Shown: positions 1-6,646 of the stretch, piece by piece | Layout of the letters: each line of letters opens with the position of its first letter | Numbering within the stretch: the first letter of the stretch is position 1 | Assembly: GCA_019114925.1 (NCBI GenBank) | Contig: DXEO01000068.1 | Location: 1 to 20,039, forward strand | DNA from: Candidatus Corynebacterium faecipullorum | GTDB taxonomy: Bacteria; Actinomycetota; Actinomycetes; Mycobacteriales; Mycobacteriaceae | DNA length: 20,039 nucleotides | Direction of reading: 5' to 3' | Made by a program: the position numbers and the translations under genes | Notes under the pieces: generated by a model | What the model was told of the DNA's origin: nothing | What the model saw: only the letters and a program-made list of their open reading frames with translations | Databases searched by the model: none

Positions 1-741
1 GGAAACCTTCAGCTCCGGGATGCCCAGGATCTTGCGGGACTCGTTGCGCAGCTTCTGCTCCTCGTCGGTTTCTTCCGAGCCATCATCGACGAGGTTGCCT
101 GCCAGCGGCAGCGCGTTGTATGCAATCGGGGCGACATAGGGGCCCAGATCCTCCTCGGAGACTTCCAGCGCAGAGCCATCGTGCACGAGCTCAACACTGC
201 GGTCACCGATGGACGCCACCTGCTTAACCAGGGTTTCCACGCCTGCCAGGCCAGAGCCGGAGACGGCTTGGTAGGAGGCGACGCGCATGGTGGTGAGACC
301 GGCGGCGTCGTGAAGCGCCTTCGTCACCGGCATGATCGCCATGGTCGTGCAGTTCGGGTTCGCGATAATGCCCTTCGGGGTGTTGCTCTTCTCCTCCGGG
401 TTGACTTCCGAGACAATCAGCGGCACGTCCGGGTCCTTGCGCCATGCGGAGGAATTATCCACCACGATGGCACCGGCCTCGGCGAAGAGTGGGGCGAACT
501 CCTTGGAGGTAGCACCGCCGGCGGAAAACACAGCGACATCGATCCCAGCAAGGCTTTCGACGGTTTGCTCTGCCAGATCTTCCACGACGATCTTCTCCTC
601 GCGGAAGCTGAGCTCCTGGCCCGCCGAGCGCGCGGAAGCAAAGAAACGAACCGTATCGGCCGGGAAGTTCCGCTCCTCCAAGAGTGTGCGCATCACGCGG
701 CCAACCTGGCCGGTGGCGCCTACAACTGCAACAGTGGTCAT
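1..741 (-). CDS. asd: Aspartate-semialdehyde dehydrogenase, C-terminus cut by window edge
   Basis: Converts aspartyl-4-phosphate to aspartate-4-semialdehyde with NADPH, the step after LysC in the route to lysine, threonine, methionine and diaminopimelate. The first 247 codons are visible and stay open to base 1. The N-terminus carries the Rossmann NADP loop GATGQVGRVM (about residues 8-17). The catalytic cysteine lies in NPNCTTMAIM (Cys about 131), and the substrate-binding stretch SYQAVSGSGLAG follows. I recall the family as about 340-345 residues, so roughly 100 are missing. The ATG is preceded by AAGGAG at a normal distance and lies 19 bases after the lysC stop, so the two genes are almost certainly co-transcribed and translated together. 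Identity is near certain from motifs and neighbour. Confidence 0.96.
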   Translation of the reverse strand, partial: MTTVAVVGATGQVGRVMRTLLEERNFPADTVRFFASARSAGQELSFREEKIVVEDLAEQTVESLAGIDVAVFSAGGATSKEFAPLFAEAGAIVVDNSSAWRKDPDVPLIVSEVNPEEKSNTPKGIIANPNCTTMAIMPVTKALHDAAGLTTMRVASYQAVSGSGLAGVETLVKQVASIGDRSVELVHDGSALEVSEEDLGPYVAPIAYNALPLAGNLVDDGSEETDEEQKLRNESRKILGIPELKVS

Positions 742-760
742 GACCTTAACTCCTTAAATT

Positions 761-1279
761 TTAGCGTCCGGTACCAGCATAAACGGTGGCCTCTTCCTCG
801 CCACCCAACTGGAACTTCTCGTGCAAAGCAACGGCCGCCTTATCCAGATCGGCCTCGCGGGTCAGCACCGAAATACGGATCTCGGAGGTGGAAATAAGCT
901 CCATATTGACCCCGGCATCACGCAGTGCCTCCGTGAAGTCGGCGGTGACACCCGGGTGGGACTTCATGCCTGCACCGACGAGGGAGACCTTGCCCACCTG
1001 GTCGTCGTATAGCACGTTGGCCCAGTGGCCCTCCTCCTTGAGCTTGGCCAGGATCTCCATTGCCTTCGGGCCATCCGAGCGCGGGCAGGTGAAGGTGATG
1101 TCGGTGGTACCAGATTCCAGAGAGGAAACGTTTTGCAGAACCATGTCAATGTTGATCTCAGCATCCGCGATGGCGCGGAAGACCTTGGCTGCCTCGCCGG
1201 GGCGGTCCGGAATACCCAGAACGGTGACCTTGGCCTCGGAACGGTCGGTGGCGATACCGGTAAGTACTGCTTCTTCCAC
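761..1279 (-). CDS. Aspartate kinase beta subunit from internal in-frame start
   Basis: In C. glutamicum, lysC makes a full-length alpha chain and a 172-residue beta chain from an in-frame internal start; the two form a regulatory hetero-oligomer. Here a GTG at 1277-1279 (codon 250 of lysC) is preceded by GGAGG about 8 bases upstream, within the codons for MEDIP. From that GTG to the stop is exactly 172 residues and covers both ACT domains. The ATG of MEDIP (codon 245, at 1294) is an alternative but has a poorer ribosome site. The start and length are seen directly; use of the site is inferred from the known relative. Confidence 0.72.
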   Translation of the reverse strand: MEEAVLTGIATDRSEAKVTVLGIPDRPGEAAKVFRAIADAEINIDMVLQNVSSLESGTTDITFTCPRSDGPKAMEILAKLKEEGHWANVLYDDQVGKVSLVGAGMKSHPGVTADFTEALRDAGVNMELISTSEIRISVLTREADLDKAAVALHEKFQLGGEEEATVYAGTGR

Positions 1280-2026
1280 GGGGATATCCTCCATTGAACC
1301 GGCAATCAGGGTGCCGGGGTCGGTTGAATAAGACGAGCGAACTCGAAGGGGAACGTTGAACGCGCGAGCGTACTCGACGCTGCGCAGGACCAGAATCTTG
1401 GAGCCGACAGCCGCCAGCTCCAGCGTCTCCTCGAAGGAAAGCTGGTCGAGTTTCTTGGCGTTATGGACAATGCGGGGGTCAGCGGTGTAGACGCCGTCGA
1501 CATCGGAGTAAATCTCACACACATCGGCCTTGAGCGCTGCCGCCAGCGCCACCGCGGTGGTATCTGAACCGCCGCGGCCGAGGGTGGTGACGTCACGCGA
1601 TTCCTTGTTGACACCCTGGAAACCCGCGACGATGCAGATCTTGCCTTCGTCCAGCGCTTCGGTAAGGCGGCCCGGGGTGACGTCGACAATGCGGGCGTTT
1701 CCGTGACGCTCAGTGGTGAGCACGCCGGCCTGGGAGCCGGTGAAGGATTGGGCCTGCGCACCCAGGGACTCCACCGCCATGGCAACGAGCGCATTGGAGA
1801 TGCGCTCGCCAGCGGTCAGCAGCATGTCCATCTCGCGCTGCGGCGGGACGGGATTGACCTGGGCAGCGAGATCTAGGAGCTCATCGGTGGTATCCCCCAT
1901 GGCGGAGCACACGACAACCACGTCGTTGCCCTGTTTCTTCGTCGCCACAATACGCTCCGCCACCGCGCGAATGCGCTCTGCGCTTTCGAGGGAGGATCCC
2001 CCGTATTTCTGTACGACTAGGGCCAC
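761..2026 (-). CDS. lysC: Aspartate kinase, alpha subunit
   Basis: Phosphorylates aspartate, the committed and feedback-controlled step of the aspartate amino acid family. The protein has 421 residues: an amino acid kinase domain starting VALVVQKYGGSSLES (KYGGSS is the phosphate-binding signature), then two C-terminal ACT domains (about 265-421) that bind the lysine/threonine effectors. I chose GTG at 2026, not the upstream ATG at 2071, because AAAGGTGGG sits 7 bases before the GTG and the length then equals the C. glutamicum enzyme as I remember it. The extra 15 residues of the longer reading are unlike the family. It is followed by asd after 19 bases and faces a divergent transporter gene. 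An in-frame internal start gives a beta subunit (separate entry). Confidence 0.97.
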   Translation of the reverse strand: MALVVQKYGGSSLESAERIRAVAERIVATKKQGNDVVVVCSAMGDTTDELLDLAAQVNPVPPQREMDMLLTAGERISNALVAMAVESLGAQAQSFTGSQAGVLTTERHGNARIVDVTPGRLTEALDEGKICIVAGFQGVNKESRDVTTLGRGGSDTTAVALAAALKADVCEIYSDVDGVYTADPRIVHNAKKLDQLSFEETLELAAVGSKILVLRSVEYARAFNVPLRVRSSYSTDPGTLIAGSMEDIPVEEAVLTGIATDRSEAKVTVLGIPDRPGEAAKVFRAIADAEINIDMVLQNVSSLESGTTDITFTCPRSDGPKAMEILAKLKEEGHWANVLYDDQVGKVSLVGAGMKSHPGVTADFTEALRDAGVNMELISTSEIRISVLTREADLDKAAVALHEKFQLGGEEEATVYAGTGR

Positions 2027-2056
2027 TGATGGTCCCACCTTTCCTGCTTGTGAGGG

Positions 2057-2099
2057 CCAATACCTGTTCACTACCCAATACCTATAGACCGGCAGTCAA
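2057..2099 (-). promoter_or_regulatory. lysC-asd upstream region with tandem AGGTATTGG elements
   Basis: Read on the minus strand, a good -35-like TTGACT (2094-2099) is followed by two identical 9-mers AGGTATTGG (2075-2083 and 2057-2065), 18 bases apart start to start, ahead of the lysC ribosome site. No clean TANNNT box lies at standard distance from TTGACT, so the -10 is not assigned. The tandem 9-mers may be an operator or overlapping promoter elements. Confidence 0.4.
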
Positions 2100-2159
2100 C
2101 TCTTTCAGCCTACCGCCCTTTGGCTACCATCGAAACACGTACTGGGGATTAATTCCAGG

Positions 2160-2165
2160 TAGGGT
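2160..2165 (+). promoter_or_regulatory. -10 box of DMT transporter gene, leaderless start
   Basis: TAGGGT ends 7 bases before the GTG at 2173. There is no convincing Shine-Dalgarno in between (AGAAACA), so transcription would begin at or next to the start codon. The spacing matches several other genes in this window. Confidence 0.45.
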
Positions 2166-2172
2166 AGAAACA

Positions 2173-3045
2173 GTGTTTTCAAACCTGGTCGCCATTGCGT
2201 TCGCACTGGCTTCGGCACTAGTCGTGGCCTGGGGAACTGTCATACGCCACCGCATCGTGCTAGACGCCAGCTCCCGCAGCGTCATGCGCACTGCAATTCG
2301 CACGCCCCTGTGGTGGATTGGCACCGGTGCCGCCGTTGTCGCCTATGCCCTGCAGCTCATCGCTCTCCACTTCGGCACACTGCTCATCGTGCAGCCCATC
2401 CTCGTCCTGTCCCTCATGTTCACGCTACCGCTTGCTGCGTGGTATTCCCGCCGGCCGATGCCGCCGCGGGAGGTCTTCTGGTGCCTGACGCTGACCATCG
2501 TGGTGAGCATCATGGTGGTCTACGGGCGCCCCACCGCAGGCTTGACGACTCCCACCTGGTCCCAATGGTGGCCCGCCTTCGCCCTCGGCGCGCTCACGCT
2601 CACCGCACTCTTCGTGGCCGCCTATAACCGGCCCGAGGAATCCGCACTGGCACTCGGCAGCGCGTGCGGTATTTTATACGGCTACGTGGCACTCGTGGCC
2701 AAGGCGGTGGTGGATGTCCTCTCACACCAAGGTATTACGGCTTTGCTGGCTAGCTGGGAGTTCTATGCTCTCATCGGGCTGGCCGCTGCCGGCACGGTCA
2801 TCCAGCAGTATTCCTTCCACGCCGGCGCTTTGGCGCACTCCCTTCCCGCCATGACCATCATGGAGCCCATCGTGGCTTTCGGCTTGGGTTACTGGGTCCT
2901 GGGTGAAAAATTTCAGGTCGAGAGCGTCGCAGGGTGGTGTGTGATGGGCGCTTCACTCATCATCATGATCGCGGCGACGATCGTCTTGTCACGCATTCCG
3001 GTCAACCCGGGAAGCACTCGACGCGCGGAGCAAAGCCCGCGCTAG
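2173..3045 (+). CDS. DMT-superfamily (EamA/NIPA-like) membrane transporter
   Basis: A 290-residue integral membrane protein with about nine or ten hydrophobic segments, starting VFSNLVAIAFALASALVV and ending in a short basic tail. Pattern and length fit the drug/metabolite transporter superfamily. The second half contains the characteristic late segment GALAHSLPAMTIMEPIVAFGL followed by LGEKF, like the usual 'ePl.a..lg...lgE' of the family. The substrate is unknown. The reading frame extends upstream to an ATG at 2029, but that would cover the promoter region of lysC and add 48 non-membrane residues. GTG 2173 starts directly at the first membrane segment and is placed behind a TAGGGT box. It is divergent from lysC, and its stop codon overlaps that of the convergent glycosyltransferase. 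Family fairly sure, role unknown. Confidence 0.8.
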   Translation: MFSNLVAIAFALASALVVAWGTVIRHRIVLDASSRSVMRTAIRTPLWWIGTGAAVVAYALQLIALHFGTLLIVQPILVLSLMFTLPLAAWYSRRPMPPREVFWCLTLTIVVSIMVVYGRPTAGLTTPTWSQWWPAFALGALTLTALFVAAYNRPEESALALGSACGILYGYVALVAKAVVDVLSHQGITALLASWEFYALIGLAAAGTVIQQYSFHAGALAHSLPAMTIMEPIVAFGLGYWVLGEKFQVESVAGWCVMGASLIIMIAATIVLSRIPVNPGSTRRAEQSPR

Positions 3046-4244
3046 ATAGCCCACTCAAAGACCACCAGCATATACGCGGAGAACCACGCTGACCACAGAA
3101 CCCACGCGCTACACGCAGCCCACAGCACACGCGGCCGCAGGGCACTAGCCGCACGCACGACCCAAGGCAGGACCAAGATAATGGCGGGCAGGAGAAGGCG
3201 CGGGCGCGAGTGCATGATGCCGTCGGAAAGCAGCACATTCGCACTGAGAGCGGCGCTAAACCACCAGGCCACCGGGGCAACCCTCCCCCATGCTGCCACC
3301 AGCAGCACAGGAGTACCCACGATCACCAGGGTGGTGAGCAGGTAGCCCACATCGTTGTTCTCAGTCAGGGTTTCCCACACGAACTGCACGGTTGCCGTAC
3401 CGCCATCAAAGGTGGAATTCCAATGCTCAGTTTGAATCCCGAAGTAGCCGCCAGCATCTGCCAAATAGCGCTGCGTCCACAGCAAATATGCCGGCAGCGG
3501 CAGCGCTGCGACGACGAGGCCAAGCCACGCCTGCCAGGAGCGCCGCCCATAAATGAGTACCCACAGGCCAAAGACGGCGAGAAAATCCACGGAGGTCAAC
3601 CGAACGAAGGATAAGGCAAAACCGAATGCCGCCGCACGCCACCAGGCGCGATCATCTAAGGCTATAAGCCCCCACACCACCAGCGCCCCGAAGAGAGCCT
3701 CGGTATAGGGCATCGAAAACACGATAGACATCGGCGCGCTGCTCACCACGAGGGCTCCCGCGCATTGCCCACGGCGCTCCGCCCCCAAACGTCGCGCCAA
3801 AACCATGACGCCGGCGGCCATGACTGCGGTAAGCAAAGTGTTCGCAATGAGCGCGGCTAATTCCAGACTGATTCCAGTCCAGCCCAGCACCCGCAACAAC
3901 ATGGGAAAGCCCGGGAAGAAAGCCATAGTGATTTCATGGACTGGCCCATCCGTGTTGATGTCTGCGTCGAAATAGCCCGCACGCGCGATTTCCAGGTAGT
4001 ACTTGGAATCCCAGGCTGTGAGCCGACCCCACAATTCCTGTTCATTAACCCCGGCAATGACGCTGAGAACGGCGATGCGCACTGCGGCGCCGACAACCGC
4101 GACCAACACGGCCAGCGGCAGGAGCGAGAGCACCCCCTGCATACCTGCAGGGGTGGTAGGAGCTGAGGAGGCACCTTCTACCGCGGCGTTCGCCCCAGGC
4201 CCCGGATTCGTCTTCAGGGAATTCTCTTCGTGCACGCCGAACAT
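3042..4244 (-). CDS. PIG-V-like polytopic glycosyltransferase (GT-C, probable mannosyltransferase)
   Basis: A 400-residue membrane protein with roughly ten hydrophobic helices after a 35-residue soluble N-terminus rich in Ala, Pro and Thr. The first luminal-type loop has LTAWDSKYYLEIARAGYF (Asp about 79) followed by AFFPGFPMLLRV (about 108-119). This is the pair of signatures of PIG-V/Mannosyl_trans2 family GT-C enzymes, which use polyprenyl-phosphate sugars. In corynebacteria such enzymes could act on lipoglycans or secreted proteins; the acceptor cannot be told here. I chose ATG 4244; the frame stays open to 4511, but that extension overlaps the leuA leader and looks non-coding. The ribosome site is weak. 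It is divergent from leuL-leuA and convergent with the DMT gene. Family likely, substrate unknown. Confidence 0.75.
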   Translation of the reverse strand: MFGVHEENSLKTNPGPGANAAVEGASSAPTTPAGMQGVLSLLPLAVLVAVVGAAVRIAVLSVIAGVNEQELWGRLTAWDSKYYLEIARAGYFDADINTDGPVHEITMAFFPGFPMLLRVLGWTGISLELAALIANTLLTAVMAAGVMVLARRLGAERRGQCAGALVVSSAPMSIVFSMPYTEALFGALVVWGLIALDDRAWWRAAAFGFALSFVRLTSVDFLAVFGLWVLIYGRRSWQAWLGLVVAALPLPAYLLWTQRYLADAGGYFGIQTEHWNSTFDGGTATVQFVWETLTENNDVGYLLTTLVIVGTPVLLVAAWGRVAPVAWWFSAALSANVLLSDGIMHSRPRLLLPAIILVLPWVVRAASALRPRVLWAACSAWVLWSAWFSAYMLVVFEWAI

Positions 4245-4283
4245 CCTAGCCGCACCCCGCCACGTCCCAATATGTGAAATTAG

Positions 4284-4312
4284 TTGCCGCAGAATGAGAA
4301 ACGTTGTATTGT
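4284..4312 (+). promoter_or_regulatory. Promoter of leuL-leuA
   Basis: TTGCCG (4284-4289), a 17-base spacer and TATTGT (4307-4312). The box ends 7 bases before the leader-peptide ATG at 4320, so the transcript would begin at or beside that ATG and the leader peptide would be translated without a Shine-Dalgarno. Confidence 0.6.
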
Positions 4313-4319
4313 GGCTCAC

Positions 4320-4367
4320 ATGACTTTGCGGCACACTCTTCTCCTTAGTAGCCGCGGCGGGATTTAG
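4320..4367 (+). CDS. leuL: Leucine-rich leader peptide of leuA
   Basis: A 15-codon open frame encoding MTLRHTLLLSSRGGI, with four leucines, three of them consecutive (codons 7-9: CTT CTC CTT, 4338-4346), 150 bases upstream of leuA. It would sense leucyl-tRNA supply: a ribosome short of charged tRNA-Leu pauses on codons 7-9. The next codons (Ser-Ser-Arg-Gly-Gly) contain the CCGCGGCGGG strand that pairs with 4391-4400, so ribosome position decides whether that helix forms. It was found by eye, being too short for ordinary gene calling. I recall that Leu-rich leaders upstream of actinobacterial leuA have been predicted by comparative genomics. Coding potential and placement are clear; the mechanism is inferred. 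Confidence 0.8.
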   Translation: MTLRHTLLLSSRGGI

Positions 4368-4436
4368 GTTTGTAGCTTTACGGCCAGCGCCCCGTCGCGG
4401 AGCGTGGTGATGCCAACACACACCGCAGCTGGCCGT
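4352..4436 (+). promoter_or_regulatory. leuA leader pseudoknot (two interleaved helices)
   Basis: Helix A: CCGCGGCGGG (4352-4361) pairs with CCCGTCGCGG (4391-4400), 10 pairs with one G-U. Helix B: ACGGCCAGC (4380-4388) pairs with GCTGGCCGT (4428-4436), 9 perfect pairs. The helices interleave, as in an H-type pseudoknot. The first strand of helix A lies inside the leuL codons just after the Leu run. No T-tract follows, so this is not a simple intrinsic terminator. A weaker hairpin (CTGC/GCAG with GTTG/CAAC, 4452-4478) lies between it and leuA. Pairing is read directly from the bases; the regulatory effect is inferred. Confidence 0.7.
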
Positions 4437-4516
4437 TCCCCACGATTCGCCCTGCAGTTGCTCATCACAACGACGCAGCGAAACACACGCCTCGCATAAG
4501 GAAGAGAACAAACACC

Positions 4517-6331
4517 ATGTCCCCGAACGATTCTTTCATCTCCGCTCCCCGCGAAATCACCACCCCAGCTGGCCCACGTAACGACAACCAACCTGCATGG
4601 AATAAGCAGCGCGGTTCCTCGATGCCGGTTCACCGCTACCAGAGCTTCGCCGAAGAGGTCGAGCCAGTTAGCCTGCCTGACCGCACGTGGCCGGATAAGA
4701 AAATCACCGTGGCCCCACAGTGGTGCGCGGTGGACCTGCGCGACGGCAACCAGGCCCTCATTGATCCGATGAGCCCCGAGCGCAAGCACCGCATGTTCGA
4801 CCTGCTGGTCAAGATGGGCTACAAGGAAATCGAGGTAGGCTTCCCTTCCGCCTCTCAGACAGACTTCGACTTCGTTCGCGAAATTATCGAGGGCAACAAG
4901 ATTCCGGAAGACGTCACCATTCAGGTCCTAGTACAGGCCCGCGAGCACCTGATCCGCCGCACCTTCGAGGCGTGCCAGGGCGCAAAGAACGTCATTGTGC
5001 ACTTTTACAACTCAACCTCGAAGCTGCAGCGCCGCGTGGTCTTCCGCAAGGACCGCCCGGCCATTAAGAAGCTGGCCACGGACGCTGCGGAGCTCATCAA
5101 GAGCATTGCCAAGGATTACCCAGACACCAACTGGCGTTGGGAGTACTCACCGGAGTCCTTCACAGGAACCGAGCTGGACTTTGCTGTTGAGGTCTGCGAT
5201 GCCGTTGTCGACATCATGGAGGCAACTCCAGAAAACCCCATGATCATCAACCTGCCCTCTACCGTCGAGATGATCAGCCCTAACGTCTACGCCGACCAAA
5301 TCGAGTGGATGCACCGCAACTTTGCTCGGCGTGATTCCATCATCATGTCCCTGCACCCACACAATGACCGCGGCGAAGGTATCGCCGCCGCTGAGCTGGG
5401 CTACATGGCCGGTGCGGACCGCATCGAGGGCTGCCTGTTCGGCAACGGTGAGCGCACCGGCAACGTGGACATCATCACCCTGGGACTGAACATGCTGACC
5501 CAGGGAGTGGACCCGCAGATCGACTTCTCCGATCTGCCGAAGATCCGCGAGACCGTGGAATACTGCAACCAGCTGCGCGTGCCGGAGCGCCACCCCTACG
5601 GCGGCGAACTGGTGTTTACGGCCTTCTCCGGCTCGCACCAGGACGCCATCAACAAGGGCCTGGACGCCCTGGCGCAGGAGGTACGCCCAGGCGCGAACAA
5701 CACCGAGGTTTCTTGGGAAGAGCTGCAGGAAACCACCTGGGAAGTCCCCTACCTGCCCATCGACCCGAAGGATGTCGGCCGCGATTACCAGGCGGTCATT
5801 CGCGTCAACTCGCAGTCCGGCAAGGGCGGCGTTGCTTACATCATGAAGACCGATCACGGCATCAACATGCCGCGCGCCATGCAGGCGGAGTTCTCCTCCG
5901 TGGTCCAAGCGGTGACTGACGCCGAGGGCGGCGAGATCAACTCCAAGAACATGTGGGACATCTTTGCCAACGAATTCCTGGAGCGCACCTCCCCGCTGGA
6001 GCTGGTCTCCTTCCAGGTAGACAACTCCACCACGGAAGATGAGGATGCCAAGGTGACCGCAACCATCGTCTTCAACGGTGAGAAGCGCATCGTCTCTGGC
6101 ATAGGCAACGGCCCTATCGCCGCATACGCTAATGCCCTGGAGGATGTCGGAATTGACTTTGAGGTCATCGACTACTCCCAGCAGTCTCGCACCGCCGGTG
6201 ACGATGCGGAGGCGGCCTGCTACATCGCCGCCGAAGTCAACGGCGCCCAGGTATGGGGTGCCGGCATCGCCGGCTCCACGACGCGCGCGTCCATCAACGC
6301 GATTACCTCTGCCGTCAACCGCGCTGACTAA
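4517..6331 (+). CDS. leuA: 2-Isopropylmalate synthase
   Basis: Condenses 2-ketoisovalerate with acetyl-CoA, the first committed step of leucine synthesis. 604 residues. The N-terminal HMGL-like TIM barrel has AVDLRDGNQALIDP (Arg 75 and Asp 76, metal and substrate site), GFPSASQTDFDFVREI, and the metal histidines of SLHPHNDRG (His 280, His 282), followed by GNGERTGN. A linker leads to the C-terminal LeuA allosteric domain (about 480-604) that binds leucine. This is the long actinobacterial form, about 12 residues shorter at the C-terminus than my memory of the C. glutamicum protein. The ATG has AAGGAAG 12 bases upstream, rather far. Expression is probably controlled by the upstream leuL leader. 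A strong terminator follows at 6371, so it is likely monocistronic apart from leuL. Confidence 0.97.
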   Translation: MSPNDSFISAPREITTPAGPRNDNQPAWNKQRGSSMPVHRYQSFAEEVEPVSLPDRTWPDKKITVAPQWCAVDLRDGNQALIDPMSPERKHRMFDLLVKMGYKEIEVGFPSASQTDFDFVREIIEGNKIPEDVTIQVLVQAREHLIRRTFEACQGAKNVIVHFYNSTSKLQRRVVFRKDRPAIKKLATDAAELIKSIAKDYPDTNWRWEYSPESFTGTELDFAVEVCDAVVDIMEATPENPMIINLPSTVEMISPNVYADQIEWMHRNFARRDSIIMSLHPHNDRGEGIAAAELGYMAGADRIEGCLFGNGERTGNVDIITLGLNMLTQGVDPQIDFSDLPKIRETVEYCNQLRVPERHPYGGELVFTAFSGSHQDAINKGLDALAQEVRPGANNTEVSWEELQETTWEVPYLPIDPKDVGRDYQAVIRVNSQSGKGGVAYIMKTDHGINMPRAMQAEFSSVVQAVTDAEGGEINSKNMWDIFANEFLERTSPLELVSFQVDNSTTEDEDAKVTATIVFNGEKRIVSGIGNGPIAAYANALEDVGIDFEVIDYSQQSRTAGDDAEAACYIAAEVNGAQVWGAGIAGSTTRASINAITSAVNRAD

Positions 6332-6370
6332 CGCTGAGTACATCCGTCGGCTAGCAAGCAGAAGAAACAG

Positions 6371-6410
6371 AAGGAGGAGCTCGGTCTCATCACCCGAGCT
6401 CCTCCTTTGT
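6371..6410 (+). terminator. Intrinsic terminator after leuA
   Basis: Perfect 14-base-pair stem AAGGAGGAGCTCGG / CCGAGCTCCTCCTT (6371-6384 and 6394-6407) with a 9-base loop, ending in TTT. It lies 40 bases after the leuA stop. Confidence 0.85.
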
Positions 6411-6476
6411 GCATACTTCCCAGCACAATCTCTTTGCCAATGTCGCCCCTTGTAACATCGCGCTGGATATGCGCTG

Positions 6477-6505
6477 TTGTAGCCCACCACAGCGAGTTAT
6501 ATAAT
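6477..6505 (+). promoter_or_regulatory. Near-consensus promoter upstream of the frameshifted gene
   Basis: TTGTAG (6477-6482), a 17-base spacer and a perfect TATAAT (6500-6505). It is the best -10 box in the window and would start an RNA near 6512, about 135 bases before the ATG at 6647. Confidence 0.6.
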
Positions 6506-6511
6506 CAACGA

Positions 6512-6646
6512 AGATAATTTTTCACAGGAACAGTGTGAACTTCTTGTGCGGCTAGACGGACTTAAGTCCGCACTACGACATTCCCTGCTGCGCACGGTTT
6601 CGTGCCGAGCGTATTAGTCGCGGTGCGAGTAACGAAGGCTAACAGT
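6512..6646 (+). promoter_or_regulatory. Structured leader or small-RNA region, gene-free
   Basis: The stretch 6332-6646 has no convincing gene. After the leuA terminator and the promoter, it holds an inverted repeat TTCACA-N7-TGTGAA (6521-6539), a 14-base perfect palindrome CGGACTTAAGTCCG (6557-6570), a competing pair GTGCGG/CCGCAC (6546-6551 and 6568-6573), and a small hairpin GCACG-GTTT-CGTGC (6592-6605). These could be protein operators or folds in a 5' leader. A tiny GTG frame of 23 codons (from 6546) exists but nothing supports it. Confidence 0.4.

Noticed and set aside
181..897. 238-codon frame opposite asd and the lysC end
   Set aside because: Fully covered by the well-supported asd and lysC genes on the other strand.
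2029..2172. N-terminal extension of the DMT transporter to ATG 2029
   Set aside because: It would run through the lysC control region and add 48 residues unlike the family; GTG 2173 fits the promoter box and first membrane helix.
4437..4516. Rho-independent attenuator terminator before leuA
   Set aside because: Hairpins are present but no run of T follows any of them.
5147..6490. 447-codon open frame antisense to leuA
   Set aside because: Lies wholly opposite leuA and its terminator; composition is that of a GC-rich shadow frame, with no recognisable motifs.
6521..6539. GlxR/CRP-type operator
   Set aside because: The inverted repeat is TTCACA-N7-TGTGAA, the outward opposite of the TGTGA-N6-TCACA arrangement.
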